NCBI RefSeq assembly: GCF_021728395.1
Contig: NZ_JAKKCM010000001.1
Location: 124,001 to 188,000, forward strand
Direction: 5' to 3'
From: Vibrio sp. J1-1
GTDB taxonomy: Bacteria; Pseudomonadota; Gammaproteobacteria; Enterobacterales; Vibrionaceae
Length of the DNA: 64,000 nt
The notes below the pieces were generated by a model that ran no database searches, had not been told where the DNA came from, and was given only the letters and a program-made list of their open reading frames with translations. Each line of letters begins with the position of its first letter. Positions within the stretch are counted from its first letter, which is position 1. Of this stretch, positions 1 to 9,741 are shown piece by piece. The translations under genes and the position numbers were made by a program.

Positions 1-690
1 GGAACGTGTATGGATGCCCCCTTGATGCACGGTAAGACCTGTCTAGGTACGTTGAATGTTGCCCACAATCAAACCAACTTTTACACTCAGGAACAAGCCT
101 CGCAGCTACAATGTATCGCGAACTGGATTGCATTGAATATCGCTTTACATGTTCAGATCATGAAAATGGAGCATCTTGCGAAAACGGATGACCTAACAGG
201 TATACCAAACCGCAGAGAGTTCATGCGTGAGATTGAGAGCCGCCTTTCAGACTATCGCACTCAGGGAATAAAGTTCCACGTCGCCATTCTGGATTTAGAT
301 CACTTTAAGAAATTAAATGACATGTATGGGCACGATGCTGGCGATAAATCACTGATTCACGTAGTTAATACTATAAAAGATCATCTACGTGACTACGATC
401 TACTTGCACGAGTTGGAGGCGAAGAGTTTGCGATTGTGCTAAGACGGCGATCATCTCAAGAAGCCCTTGAGACATTAGAGGCCATCCGAAACGCACTAGA
501 AAACACGGTAATGAAACACGCAGGCCTTGAAATGCCGATTACCGCCAGTATTGGTGTCACGCAAGTATGCAGTGTAGATAATTCGTTTGAGCCACTGATT
601 AAGCGAGCAGACTTAGCGTTATATAAAGCAAAAGAAACGGGTAGAAACCGCGTTGAAGTCAACCATGAAGCTCAGAATAAAAAAAGGTAG
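1..690 (+). CDS. GAF-GGDEF diguanylate cyclase (5' end outside window)
   Basis: Partial gene: the reading frame is open to base 1, so the true start lies upstream and the ATG at 10 is internal. The first 55 or so residues look like the end of a GAF sensor domain. A GGDEF domain follows and would make cyclic di-GMP from two GTP. The catalytic signature is GGEEF (bases 415-429), and an RxxD motif (RDYD) lies five residues before it, matching the inhibitory I-site, so product feedback is likely. No EAL domain follows. The stop codon lies inside a terminator hairpin. The GGDEF call is firm; the ligand of the GAF domain is unknown. Confidence 0.93.
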   Translation, partial: GTCMDAPLMHGKTCLGTLNVAHNQTNFYTQEQASQLQCIANWIALNIALHVQIMKMEHLAKTDDLTGIPNRREFMREIESRLSDYRTQGIKFHVAILDLDHFKKLNDMYGHDAGDKSLIHVVNTIKDHLRDYDLLARVGGEEFAIVLRRRSSQEALETLEAIRNALENTVMKHAGLEMPITASIGVTQVCSVDNSFEPLIKRADLALYKAKETGRNRVEVNHEAQNKKR

Positions 691-709
691 CGACCTAAGC
701 GCTACCTTT
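683..709 (+). terminator. Intrinsic terminator, likely bidirectional
   Basis: A perfect 10-bp stem (683-692 with 700-709) with a 7-nt loop overlaps the stop codon of the cyclase. A-rich sequence on the left and T-rich on the right let it serve the cyclase and the small minus-strand gene ending at 769. Confidence 0.75.
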
Positions 710-768
710 ATCCCTACGCCCACTGTCACCAGAATTTACTCAGATACCAGCAGGGTAAGCAGATTAAA

Positions 769-921
769 TTATGCTTTCTGAAGATCTTTAGTTGGGTAAG
801 TCAAAGCAGCGTCACTCGCTTTTACGTGAGTGTAGGAACCACCGCCGCTTACGCCTGTAACGACCATTTTACCTAGATCAATACCTTTAGTTGCTACTAC
901 TTCGTCACCGATTGAAAACAT
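769..921 (-). CDS. Small 50-aa protein, DUF2158/YodC-like
   Basis: A 50-codon frame that begins MFSIGDEVVATKG and ends LQKA. The ATG at 921 has a good ribosome binding site (AAGGTG, about 6 nt upstream). The pattern 'F-x-x-G-D-x-V ... M-x-V-T-G-V-S' resembles the small SH3/KOW-like DUF2158 proteins such as E. coli YodC, whose function is not known. The similarity is weak and inferred by eye. It lies convergent to the cyclase and divergent from speG. Composition and the RBS make it a real gene with fair confidence. Confidence 0.65.
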   Translation of the reverse strand: MFSIGDEVVATKGIDLGKMVVTGVSGGGSYTHVKASDAALTYPTKDLQKA

Positions 922-1174
922 ATTCAACACCTTTATGCAGATTGAGACAATGAGTCAATGCGAGGTATTTAATATGAAATAGCGTCGTTTACCTAATCAG
1001 ATTTTTTGTCGTTAGGATTAAGTTTTCTATTATCTTTCACCACTCTCCTTCTATTTTCTGACGCGGATAAACTTCACTAAATCATAAAAAAACAAGTAAG
1101 AGAATTTCGTATAGTAAGCTAATATTTTCACACATAAGAATAGGAGCAACATCTGCTCCCATCGGAGAAACATC

Positions 1175-1705
1175 ATGACGAAAGGCCTTAAAATGCGTGC
1201 GTTAGAACGATCTGACCTTCGTTTTATCCACGAGCTAAATAACAACCGCAATATTATGGCCTACTGGTTCGAGGAGCCTTACGAATCTTATGATGAGCTA
1301 GAGGAACTGTACCGAAAGCACATTCATGATGATGCAGAAAGACGTTTCGTCGTAGAGGATTTTGACGGTATTGTTATCGGGTTAGTTGAACTTATCGAGA
1401 TCAACTACATACACCGAAGCGCAGAGTTTCAGATTATCATTGCGCCGGAGCACCAAGGCCAGGGCTACGCGATGGAGATGATACATCGTGCGTTAGACTA
1501 TTCTTTTTCTATCCTCAATCTGCGTAAAATTTATCTGCTGGTCGCTGTAGAAAATGAAATCGCTATCCACTTATATAAAAAGTGTGGTTTTATCGAAGAA
1601 GGCCACCTAGTGGAAGAGTACTTTATTAATGGTGGTTATCGAGACGTTAAGCGCATGTATATTCTGAAGCATCAATATCACAAGTCTATAGAAGTAAAGA
1701 AATAG
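1175..1705 (+). CDS. speG: Spermidine N1-acetyltransferase (GNAT)
   Basis: A 176-aa GNAT enzyme that transfers acetyl from acetyl-CoA to spermidine or spermine, detoxifying excess polyamine in the cytoplasm. The protein closely matches V. cholerae SpeG along its length (for example NNNRNIM, WFEEPYES, EFQIIIAPEHQGQG). The acetyl-CoA binding loop is APEHQGQGYA, and the C-terminal VEEGHLVEEYF segment fits the family. The length is normal. The gene is monocistronic, with GGAG upstream of the ATG and a strong terminator after it. Confidence 0.95.
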   Translation: MTKGLKMRALERSDLRFIHELNNNRNIMAYWFEEPYESYDELEELYRKHIHDDAERRFVVEDFDGIVIGLVELIEINYIHRSAEFQIIIAPEHQGQGYAMEMIHRALDYSFSILNLRKIYLLVAVENEIAIHLYKKCGFIEEGHLVEEYFINGGYRDVKRMYILKHQYHKSIEVKK

Positions 1706-1751
1706 GGCTAATAATTAAACGTGGTTTCCGCTTATCTAAACAGTCGTAAAT

Positions 1752-1777
1752 AAAACGCAGCTGAGTGGCTGCGTTTT
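1752..1777 (+). terminator. Intrinsic terminator, bidirectional
   Basis: A perfect 10-bp stem (1752-1761 with 1768-1777), 6-nt loop and T-rich flanks on both strands. It separates speG from the convergent FadL-like gene. Confidence 0.8.
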
Positions 1778-1851
1778 ATTTATTCTGAACTCGAGATACG
1801 GGTTGGTTCTAATTATTCCGAGTTCAGTTTATTTATTCAAATTGATACTGA

Positions 1852-2976
1852 TTATTGACTCTTCCAGCTATAACCGACGCTTAGAAAGTACAACGCAGGA
1901 TCTCTGTAGCCGGCTAGTTTAGTGCCGTTCGCCAGCGTCGATTCCGACGAGTCAATGATGACGGTTTCAAATGCTACACTGACAGTGTTTTTCTCGTCCC
2001 ATTTGTAGTCAATACCAGTACCTAGTCGGTATGAATCACCAGTAGGAACCGTAATGTCCCCTTTAGACTGATCTTCATACATGCTGCTATCAAACGCAAA
2101 ACCCGCGTTCCACATCAACTTGTTATTGACTTGGTATTGAGTACCAAAAGCGACCTGATACGTATCCTGAGTATCGACATTCAATGTGGTTTGGTATTCG
2201 CTCCAGTCTTGCCAGTTCACGTTACCCATCCATGCCAACTTGTCGTTTACTTGATTATATATACTGAAGATCACTTGTTGAGGCGCAACTGACTTAGTGC
2301 TTTCAAACTCAAATTCAGCCTCGCTCGAGTAGGATAAGCCAAAGCGAGTTCCCGGAGCTAACTCATATAAGACCCCAAAGCGACCATTAACTTGCACATC
2401 AGTATCATCGTCTTTAAATGACCGATTTTGATCAGCTACGCTTGCGTTTGCCTCAACCTGGTACATGCCGTACTGAACACCAAGCGCAGCACCAACTGAC
2501 CACTGGTCATTAATACGGTATGAAGCACTCGGTTGGACAGTTACCGCTTGCGTAATCGCAGTGGGGATATCTAATTTCGCGACCGCATTATCCATCAATC
2601 CTTCGTAGCCCAGTCCAAGGCCATAATTCCCATATAACCCAATACCCAACGTCCATTTGTCGTTCACTTGCTGACTATAAAATGCAGAGCCCATAGGAAC
2701 AAAACCAATCACGTTACCCGCATCACCCGCTCGTGTATCCAGTTGTGCATCACCGTAAAGACTGATTAAGTGGCCAGAGAAAGATTGGCCAGAGACATTT
2801 GCCAAACCAGCTGGGTTTGCTGCCATAACAGACGCATCATGTGCTCTTGCCGCCATCCCCGCCGAAGCCAGACCAACGTCGGTTGTATTCGTTTCGTATA
2901 AGTACAAACCAGCTGCTTGAGCCGTAGCGCATGTTAACAATGAGCCAGCCACGACGATTTTTGAAAGATTTTTCAT
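1852..2976 (-). CDS. FadL/OmpP1/TodX-family outer membrane transport protein
   Basis: A 374-aa protein with a Sec signal peptide (about residues 1-21, cleaved after AQA), then a mature start rich in Gly/Ala with the family motif NPAGLA (about residue 55). The rest has the alternating pattern of a 14-strand barrel. Family members carry long-chain fatty acids or other hydrophobic compounds across the outer membrane; the substrate here cannot be read from sequence. It lies 118 nt downstream of the RND permease on the same strand, so it may be co-transcribed, but it has its own RBS (AGGT). It may not be the main FadL of the cell. Confidence 0.85.
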   Translation of the reverse strand: MKNLSKIVVAGSLLTCATAQAAGLYLYETNTTDVGLASAGMAARAHDASVMAANPAGLANVSGQSFSGHLISLYGDAQLDTRAGDAGNVIGFVPMGSAFYSQQVNDKWTLGIGLYGNYGLGLGYEGLMDNAVAKLDIPTAITQAVTVQPSASYRINDQWSVGAALGVQYGMYQVEANASVADQNRSFKDDDTDVQVNGRFGVLYELAPGTRFGLSYSSEAEFEFESTKSVAPQQVIFSIYNQVNDKLAWMGNVNWQDWSEYQTTLNVDTQDTYQVAFGTQYQVNNKLMWNAGFAFDSSMYEDQSKGDITVPTGDSYRLGTGIDYKWDEKNTVSVAFETVIIDSSESTLANGTKLAGYRDPALYFLSVGYSWKSQ

Positions 2977-3094
2977 ACTAAAACCTATTATTGTTGGGGG
3001 AACCCACGCTGCGACGCTGGTTGTATATCAATGAAAGGCATTGGCCAGTCGCACAGCATGGGGGTGTTGTGGAGTCAGTTAGTTGAACTCAGCG

Positions 3095-6000
3095 TTATTG
3101 CTCGCTCACCTCAAGTTCAGTGGGTTTCTTTCGCTTAAACTTTTCGCGCAGAGATTGCATCATCACGAAGAATACTGGCGTCAGTAGCGTTCCTACGAAC
3201 GTAGAGAGAATCATGCCGCCGAATACCGCAAAGCCAAGCGAGTGGCGAGATGCAGCACCTGCACCCGATGCAATCACCAGTGGGAATACACCCCAGATGA
3301 AGGCGAACGCGGTCATCTGTACCGCTCGGAAACGGATTCGGGCCGCCTCTTTCGCCGCATCAATGATGGATAAACCTTTTTCTTCTCGCAAAACCTTGGC
3401 AAATTCCACAATCAGAATAGCTACTTTTGCGGACATACCAATCAAGATGACAATGCCTATTTGCACATACAAATCGAACGACTGCCCCATCAATAGTAAA
3501 GAGCCCATCGCACCAAGAATCGCAACAGGCACCGCCATCATTACTGCGGCAGGAATAGTCCAACTTTCGTACTGAGCCACCAAGAACAAGTACGTAAACA
3601 GCAAAGACAATGCAAACGCGATTGGCGCCATGTTACCCGCTTTCATCTCTTGGTAAGTCATGCCTGACCATTCGTACGAGTAACCACTTGGTAACGATTG
3701 CGCTGCAAGCTTTTCAATTGCTTTAACAACGTCACCCGAACTGTAACCTGGCGCTGGCGCTCCGTTCACGGTTGCAGAACTGAACATGTTGTAGTTCGAC
3801 AAAGTATCAGGGCCGAAGATCGGTTCTACTTTCACTAAGGTTGCCAGCGACACCATTTTGCCAGTTTTTGAGCGAACGTAGAGATGGCTGATGTCGTCAA
3901 TGTTGTCACGGTACTGCTCTTCTGCCTGCACTTTCACTTGGTACGAACGACCAAACAAATTGAAGTCAGAGATGTATGCTCCACCTAATTGCGCTTGCAG
4001 TGTGCTAAAGATTTCATTCAACGGCACGCCCATTGAAATCGCTTTATCGCGGTCAATATCGATATAACGTTGCGGAATGTTCGCACGGAAAATCGAGAAT
4101 GCACGCGCCACTTCAGGCAGCTGGTTGATTTGTGCGACGAAGTCTGCGGTGGTTTTAGCAAGCACTTGTGGCGAACGACCTAAGTTATCCTGTAGAACAA
4201 GGTTAAAGCCATCTACAGAACCCATGCCTTTAATAGCCGGTGTTGCGAAAACGAACGAAGCTGCATCTGGCGTCGAGTTAAGCATTTGGTTGACTTTGTT
4301 CATCAACGCACGTTGATGCAAAGCAGGATCTTGACGTTTGCTCCAGTTGTCCAGTTTGATGATCAACATACCTGAGTTTGGAATCGACGCCATGTTGATA
4401 ACCGAGAAGCCTGCTACAGAAACCACGTTCTCCACACCTTCCATCTGTTTTAACTCGTCAACGTACTTCTTCATCAAAGGAGCAGTACGTTGTAACGCCG
4501 CCGCATCAGGCAAGCGCATTTCCACCATGAATACGCCTTTATCTTCGTTCGGTACGAAAGAAGAAGGTACGGTCATGAACGCAAACGCAAGCACCGCAAT
4601 AAGCGCGCCATACACACCGATACTCAGTACAATGCGACGACTCAAGAAGCCCACTAAACCTTGGTATTTACGCGTTACTGCTTCAAAACCTCGGTTGAAC
4701 GCACGCAAAGGCGCAATGGGTTGCGAGTGGGTTGATTTCAACATCAACGCACAAAGCGCTGGGGTTAACGTCAACGCATTAATCGCAGAGATCAAAACCG
4801 ATACACAGATGGTCACCGCAAACTGGTTGAACATTCGACCAGAAATTCCCGGCAATAAGGCAACAGGTACGAATACCGCCAGCAGAATCAAAGTCGTTGC
4901 TAATACTGGGCCCGTCACTTCTTTCATCGCTTGAATCGTGGCAGGAATCGGCTCTAAATGCTCTTCATGGATAACCCGCTCCACGTTCTCAACCACGATG
5001 ATCGCATCGTCCACCACGATACCGATGGCGAGTATCAAACCAAACAACGAGATGGTGTTGATGGTCATGCCCATTACGCCCATGATTGCGAACGTCGCAA
5101 TGATGGAAACCGGAATCGCCAAGGTTGGAATAATGGTCGCACGCCAGTTCTGCAAGAAAACGTACACAACGAAGGTTACAAGAAGCACAGCAATCACCAG
5201 CGTCTCGTACACTTCATCAATCGATGTTTCTACGTATTCGGTAGAGTCATACGCGACATCATAGACTAAATCATCTGGGAATGATTTCTCGTATTCTTTC
5301 ATGGCGTCTTTAACGCGTTCCATCACGTCAAGCGCGTTCGCTGTCGGCAACTGGTACAAGGCCAGTACTGCTGCTGGTTCGTTATTCATACGACCATCAG
5401 CTTCGTAACCTTGTGCGCCAACCTCAACACGAGCCACATCTTTCAAGCGAATCAAAGAACCTTTCTTGCTCGCACGAATGATGATGTTCTCGAACTCTTC
5501 AGCAGAAGTGAGTCGACCTTTGGTTTGCAGAACGTATTGATATTGCTGGTCACCCGGAGCTGGCATACCACCGATCTTACCCGCCGCCACTTGGATGTTT
5601 TGCGTTTTAATTGCGCCAATAACATCACCGGCAGAAAGCTTCAAGGTCGCCAGTTTATTTGGATTCAACCAAATACGCATTGAGTAGTCTTTCTTACCCA
5701 GCAGCGTAATGTCACTCATACCTTCGATACGCTTTAGACGTTCAACAATGTTGAGATCCGCGTAGTTAGAAAGGTAGATACTGTCGTAAGACTGTTTCGG
5801 AGAACGCAGTGTGATAACACCCAGCATGTCGGAAGATTTCTTCTTAACCGTCACACCAATTTGGTTCACTTCTTGCGGTAAAGACGAGGTTGCCTGCGCC
5901 ACCAAGTTGTTTACGCGCACTTGGGCCATGTCGCCATCAGCACCAACTCTAAAATAGACACGAAGCGTATAGGAACCATCGTTACCAATCACTGAAGACA

Positions 6001-6235
6001 TGTAAATCATGTCTTCAACGCCGTTAACTTTAGCTTCAATTGGTTGTGCTACGGTTTTTTTTACCACATCGGCGTTTGCACCCGGATACATGGTGCTCAC
6101 AGTGATAACGGTCGGGGATATTTGAGGATACTCTGAAATTGGCAATACTTTTAAGGCAATCAGACCCATCAATGTCATTGCTAATGAGATCACCAATGCA
6201 AATTTTGGCCGGTGAATAAAGAATTTACTTAACAT
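3095..6235 (-). CDS. RND multidrug efflux permease (HAE1/AcrB family)
   Basis: A 1046-aa inner-membrane proton-driven pump of AcrB size and layout: one N-terminal transmembrane helix, a large periplasmic loop, a block of helices, a second loop and a final block. The proton relay is intact: two Asp in IGIVVDDAI (AcrB D407/D408) and Lys in GMSAKVAILIVEF (AcrB K940). The adaptor gene lies 10 nt upstream and an AGGTGAG ribosome site precedes the ATG. No TolC-type channel gene is in the operon, so it probably uses a TolC encoded elsewhere. Vibrio Vme/Vex pumps are many and the exact orthologue cannot be fixed here, so no symbol is given. Confidence 0.95.
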   Translation of the reverse strand: MLSKFFIHRPKFALVISLAMTLMGLIALKVLPISEYPQISPTVITVSTMYPGANADVVKKTVAQPIEAKVNGVEDMIYMSSVIGNDGSYTLRVYFRVGADGDMAQVRVNNLVAQATSSLPQEVNQIGVTVKKKSSDMLGVITLRSPKQSYDSIYLSNYADLNIVERLKRIEGMSDITLLGKKDYSMRIWLNPNKLATLKLSAGDVIGAIKTQNIQVAAGKIGGMPAPGDQQYQYVLQTKGRLTSAEEFENIIIRASKKGSLIRLKDVARVEVGAQGYEADGRMNNEPAAVLALYQLPTANALDVMERVKDAMKEYEKSFPDDLVYDVAYDSTEYVETSIDEVYETLVIAVLLVTFVVYVFLQNWRATIIPTLAIPVSIIATFAIMGVMGMTINTISLFGLILAIGIVVDDAIIVVENVERVIHEEHLEPIPATIQAMKEVTGPVLATTLILLAVFVPVALLPGISGRMFNQFAVTICVSVLISAINALTLTPALCALMLKSTHSQPIAPLRAFNRGFEAVTRKYQGLVGFLSRRIVLSIGVYGALIAVLAFAFMTVPSSFVPNEDKGVFMVEMRLPDAAALQRTAPLMKKYVDELKQMEGVENVVSVAGFSVINMASIPNSGMLIIKLDNWSKRQDPALHQRALMNKVNQMLNSTPDAASFVFATPAIKGMGSVDGFNLVLQDNLGRSPQVLAKTTADFVAQINQLPEVARAFSIFRANIPQRYIDIDRDKAISMGVPLNEIFSTLQAQLGGAYISDFNLFGRSYQVKVQAEEQYRDNIDDISHLYVRSKTGKMVSLATLVKVEPIFGPDTLSNYNMFSSATVNGAPAPGYSSGDVVKAIEKLAAQSLPSGYSYEWSGMTYQEMKAGNMAPIAFALSLLFTYLFLVAQYESWTIPAAVMMAVPVAILGAMGSLLLMGQSFDLYVQIGIVILIGMSAKVAILIVEFAKVLREEKGLSIIDAAKEAARIRFRAVQMTAFAFIWGVFPLVIASGAGAASRHSLGFAVFGGMILSTFVGTLLTPVFFVMMQSLREKFKRKKPTELEVSEQ

Positions 6236-6245
6236 TAGTGCTCAC

Positions 6246-7388
6246 CTAGCCTTGTTCAGGGGTTTGTTCAACGTCTTGTACAGTAACGCCCGGACGAACT
6301 TTTTGCAGACCATTGACGATGACTTTTTCGTTGGCTGACAGGCCAGAAAGCACAGCACGGTTGACTCCATAACTCTGACCTAACTCAATATTACGACGCG
6401 ATACCACATTCTCATCATCCACAATCATGACATAGTCGCCCGCCTGATCTTGCTGAACAGCAGAAGAAGGAATCAATAAACCGTCAATGGTTTGATTAAG
6501 AAGCTTGATAGTTAAATTGCCGTATTCACCTGGCATTAAAGAGTAATTTGGATTAGTGAACTGCGCCTCAGCTTGTATCGAGCCTGTCTCAAGATCAATT
6601 TTGTTGCCAACTGCGTAGATTTTACCTTCCTCGGGATAAATCGTTCCATCTGAAAGAGCCAAGGTTACACCTATATCAAGTTTGTCATCGTTACGGTGTG
6701 CAACATCAATCGCATTTCTGATTCGACGATAAAGTTTTTCATCGACATCAAAATCAAATCGTATGGGATCAATTTGGGTAATAGAAACCAGCGGCACCAA
6801 TTGGATTTTAGAAATACGATCACCGACACGATAATTGCTAAAACCTACACGTCCAGAAAATGGAGCTTTAACGGAGGTGTACTCTAAATCGAGCTTTGTC
6901 GATGTCAGTGTCGCTTTAGCTTCTTCTACAGATGCGATAGCGCTTGAATACTCAGCAATTGCATCGTCATATTGCTGCTCACTAATACTTTTATCTTTGA
7001 TTAGCTTCTTAACACGCTCCGCATTCCTCTGGGCTTGTGCTAGTTGAGCTCTGGTTTTGTCTAATGACGCTTTCGCGTACGCTAATGCGGCCTTGTAAGG
7101 TCGATCATCAATTTCAAATAACAACTGTCCCTTTTCGACCATATCCCCGTCTTTGAAATGAATAGCAGTCAGTTCACCTCCGACTCGAGGCATAATATCG
7201 ACATCATTCTCCGCAACAGTTCTACCTATAAAAGTGTGATAAGGATGTATTTTTGTTTTTGTTAAGGTAACGGTATTAACTGAAGGGAGCTGAGAAGGTT
7301 TTGAACTAGAATCATCAGAATTACATCCTGAGATAAGCACAGAAGATATCGCAATAGAAACTAAAGCACTTGTATATTTAACTTTCAT
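6246..7388 (-). CDS. RND efflux periplasmic adaptor (membrane fusion protein)
   Basis: A 380-aa lipoprotein: the signal peptide ends LISGC with the lipidated Cys at residue 22. Domain order fits the HlyD/AcrA class: a lipoyl half-motif (IHFKDGDMVEKGQLLFEID), a coiled-coil hairpin of about 60 residues (AKASLDKTRAQLAQAQRNA onward), a second lipoyl half (TSVKAPFSGRVG), then beta-barrel and membrane-proximal parts. It would bridge the RND pump to an outer-membrane channel. It is 10 nt upstream of the permease and clearly in one operon with it. Confidence 0.94.
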   Translation of the reverse strand: MKVKYTSALVSIAISSVLISGCNSDDSSSKPSQLPSVNTVTLTKTKIHPYHTFIGRTVAENDVDIMPRVGGELTAIHFKDGDMVEKGQLLFEIDDRPYKAALAYAKASLDKTRAQLAQAQRNAERVKKLIKDKSISEQQYDDAIAEYSSAIASVEEAKATLTSTKLDLEYTSVKAPFSGRVGFSNYRVGDRISKIQLVPLVSITQIDPIRFDFDVDEKLYRRIRNAIDVAHRNDDKLDIGVTLALSDGTIYPEEGKIYAVGNKIDLETGSIQAEAQFTNPNYSLMPGEYGNLTIKLLNQTIDGLLIPSSAVQQDQAGDYVMIVDDENVVSRRNIELGQSYGVNRAVLSGLSANEKVIVNGLQKVRPGVTVQDVEQTPEQG

Positions 7389-7478
7389 AATAAGCCTACT
7401 TTATTAAGAAAGTGCCCCTGCATAGCCAATTAATAACTAAGTAAAACACACTTTCTTGTCTGGATAAAAACAGATAAA

Positions 7479-8282
7479 TCAGAATTGGTAGTTAAATTCA
7501 ACGCGATGATCACCATCACTGAAATTAGTGTGCTCATTCCAGTTGGCGAAGTAGCGAATATTAGTGCGAGGGTTAATCTGGTAAGATAACGCAAATTCAT
7601 GCGTTAATATATTATCTTCACCAGCATAATTAGTCTCTTTATATTGGCTAGAACCTGATAATGTATGCATATACATTGGATTATAGTTAAGCCAAATTTT
7701 ATCGGTTAATTCAATTTTTGAGTACATACCAACAACAGTGAAAGTACCTGGAATTTCATAGCCATTATCATCTTTACTATTATCGTAATTATTAGCAATA
7801 GTCACACCGACACCTGCCAATGGGAATACCTGGAACACCCCTAGTTTTGGCAACGCTTTAATAAAGCTATAAGACGCATCTAACTTATCATTATCGACGT
7901 CATAATTGACATCTAGCTGGCGGCCTAACCCTTTTGCGACTTCTACCTGGAAGTTACGAAAACGAAATGAATCAATGCTGTCATCAACGTTGCCATATAG
8001 TGGGTCGTCATTGTCACGAATACCAAAAAACTCACCCGCAACGCCTTTCATTTCGATGATGTTCATCGCCATCGTACCAGGCTGGCTGGACTGATACGTT
8101 TGACCAATTTTGATGTTGATACCTTTATCGGTAATACCAAAACCAGCCTGTGTATAGACCGCAAGCGGATCTGACATATCTTGAAGCTCTTCATCACTAT
8201 TTTGATTTGTCTGCGCATAAGCGGAAGACATAAACTGAAGGACAGTTGCCATGATAACAACGGTAGGTTTAACTAGATTCAT
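7479..8282 (-). CDS. Predicted outer-membrane beta-barrel protein, first gene of the RND operon
   Basis: A 267-aa protein with a signal peptide (cleavage near AYAQ, residue 24). The mature part shows amphipathic strands and ends with FNYQF, a terminal Phe typical of outer-membrane barrels recognised by BAM. I do not recognise a family. It is not a TolC-like channel: it is too short and has no long coiled coil. Its stop lies 90 nt upstream of the adaptor gene on the same strand, so it is probably the first gene of the efflux operon. The RBS is weak. Function is unknown. Confidence 0.75.
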   Translation of the reverse strand: MNLVKPTVVIMATVLQFMSSAYAQTNQNSDEELQDMSDPLAVYTQAGFGITDKGINIKIGQTYQSSQPGTMAMNIIEMKGVAGEFFGIRDNDDPLYGNVDDSIDSFRFRNFQVEVAKGLGRQLDVNYDVDNDKLDASYSFIKALPKLGVFQVFPLAGVGVTIANNYDNSKDDNGYEIPGTFTVVGMYSKIELTDKIWLNYNPMYMHTLSGSSQYKETNYAGEDNILTHEFALSYQINPRTNIRYFANWNEHTNFSDGDHRVEFNYQF

Positions 8283-9052
8283 AAGACAGTAACCATTTTA
8301 ATTAATATTATATCGTTCACATCTTTAGGCCATTAAAAGTAGAAAAACCAAGCTGTATAAAATAGCTTAAGAAAATTAGAATAACGACACAGCAGACGTA
8401 TAAATTAAAATAAGTTGATGGTTATATCAGTTCAATCACAGTAACTTATATCTTGTATAAATAGAAATTTGGTATGAGCCTTTATAGCGCAAATGTTAAC
8501 AATTAATTAGGGCGCCAACGGCCAAACTAAAGTGTTCTTTAGCCAGTCAGGTGTTCAGTATAGATTTGGATAATTTAGAGATATTTCCCGTTTAGTTTAC
8601 TGATAATCATGCCTATATTACCGTTGGCATTTTTCAAAACGCATGAATTAGCTTACAGACACACTCCCACCTATGTAGGGCAAGTCTTACACAGCTTTTG
8701 TAAAATAACCATATCCGCATCTATCAGTTTCTCAATTGTTATTTATTAGTTAAGAATACACACCACACCAAACATCAGCTTTTGTCTCAATATTTATACA
8801 CATCACTGTATTTACAACCATCGATCTACAGTCTTTGTTAATAAACACAGACTGAGCGCTGTTCTTGTGGGCGAGTTTATAGATCAGTAGCCCCTAAAAT
8901 CAGTGCGTAATTCGCACAACAGAACCACTCCAACTTATTACTTTTATTGAGGTTTATTTGCACCTTTAGCTAGTTTCGCGATCTTGTCGACACAATTTTT
9001 TGTCAAGCCATACTATGCTTAGAGTGAATATAATCCACTTAAGGGCGTGGTT
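8283..9052 (+). other. Gap of 770 bases between divergent genes
   Basis: AT-rich sequence with no frame I would defend. It should hold the promoters for the RND operon (minus) and the universal stress gene (plus). A short inverted repeat CTAAAG/CTTTAG lies near 8527-8542. No other structure was recognised. Confidence 0.4.
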
Positions 9053-9478
9053 ATGAAATACAAACATATCCTTGTCGCACTGGAACTTGCTGATGAGAGC
9101 ACAGTGCTGATTGATAGAGCAGTAGAAATGGCAAACTACCTCGACTCCGATATCTCTTTTATCCATGTAGATGGTACTCATGGTGAAATCTATCGAGAGC
9201 TCGTCGATATCAAAGAAAACCCAGATCAAAGACCGTTGACCGAGCACTCTATGGAGTGTTTAAAAACGTTTAGTGAATACATGGACTATCCACTTAAGCA
9301 TTTCTTTGTGGGTACAGGTGACTTGGCCGACAAACTAGAGATAGTTATTAAAGAGCAAGAAGTCGACCTTCTGATTTGTGGCCACCATCAGGATCTATGG
9401 AGCAAGCTTATCTCCTACTCAAGACACTTAATTAATAAGTCTCCGGTCGACATTCTGGTTGTGCCAATTCACGACTAG
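9053..9478 (+). CDS. Universal stress protein, UspA family
   Basis: A 141-aa single-domain Usp protein (starts MKYKHILVALELADES; ends SPVDILVVPIHD). The ATG at 9053 is chosen over an in-frame GTG at 9047 because AAGGG at 9041-9045 is 7 nt before the ATG and too near the GTG. The usual ATP-binding G-2x-G-9x-G(S/T) motif is not evident (GHHQDLWSKL instead), so it may be of the non-ATP-binding UspA type. It is a single gene with its own terminator. Members help survival in starvation and stress; the exact role is unknown. Confidence 0.88.
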   Translation: MKYKHILVALELADESTVLIDRAVEMANYLDSDISFIHVDGTHGEIYRELVDIKENPDQRPLTEHSMECLKTFSEYMDYPLKHFFVGTGDLADKLEIVIKEQEVDLLICGHHQDLWSKLISYSRHLINKSPVDILVVPIHD

Positions 9479-9520
9479 GATTCTCTAATCTCGAGCGCGA
9501 ATAAGTGCGATGCATAAAAC

Positions 9521-9551
9521 AAAAGCCAGTAGATTTGAACTACTGGCTTTT
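9521..9551 (+). terminator. Intrinsic terminator
   Basis: A perfect 11-bp stem (9521-9531 with 9541-9551), 9-nt loop, then a T-rich tail. It ends the universal stress gene. Confidence 0.8.
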
Positions 9552-9741
9552 TAGTCTTATATCAAGCCTCCCCCCTAGAGAGAGTGCTGTAAGTGCGCCT
9601 TGATCGATACTCTCATCCGTTTTGCCTAACAACACTATATCGCTGTCTAGTAACGCTATTCTATATGGGTTACATTTTTAAATGACCCACGCCTAACTGT
9701 TTTGCGTAGCCAGTTAGGTTAAGCTGCTGGCAAGGATCCCC

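Noticed and set aside
4938-5269. Long frames antisense to the RND permease gene
   Set aside because: Shadow frames of a strongly coding minus-strand gene; no RBS and no family features.
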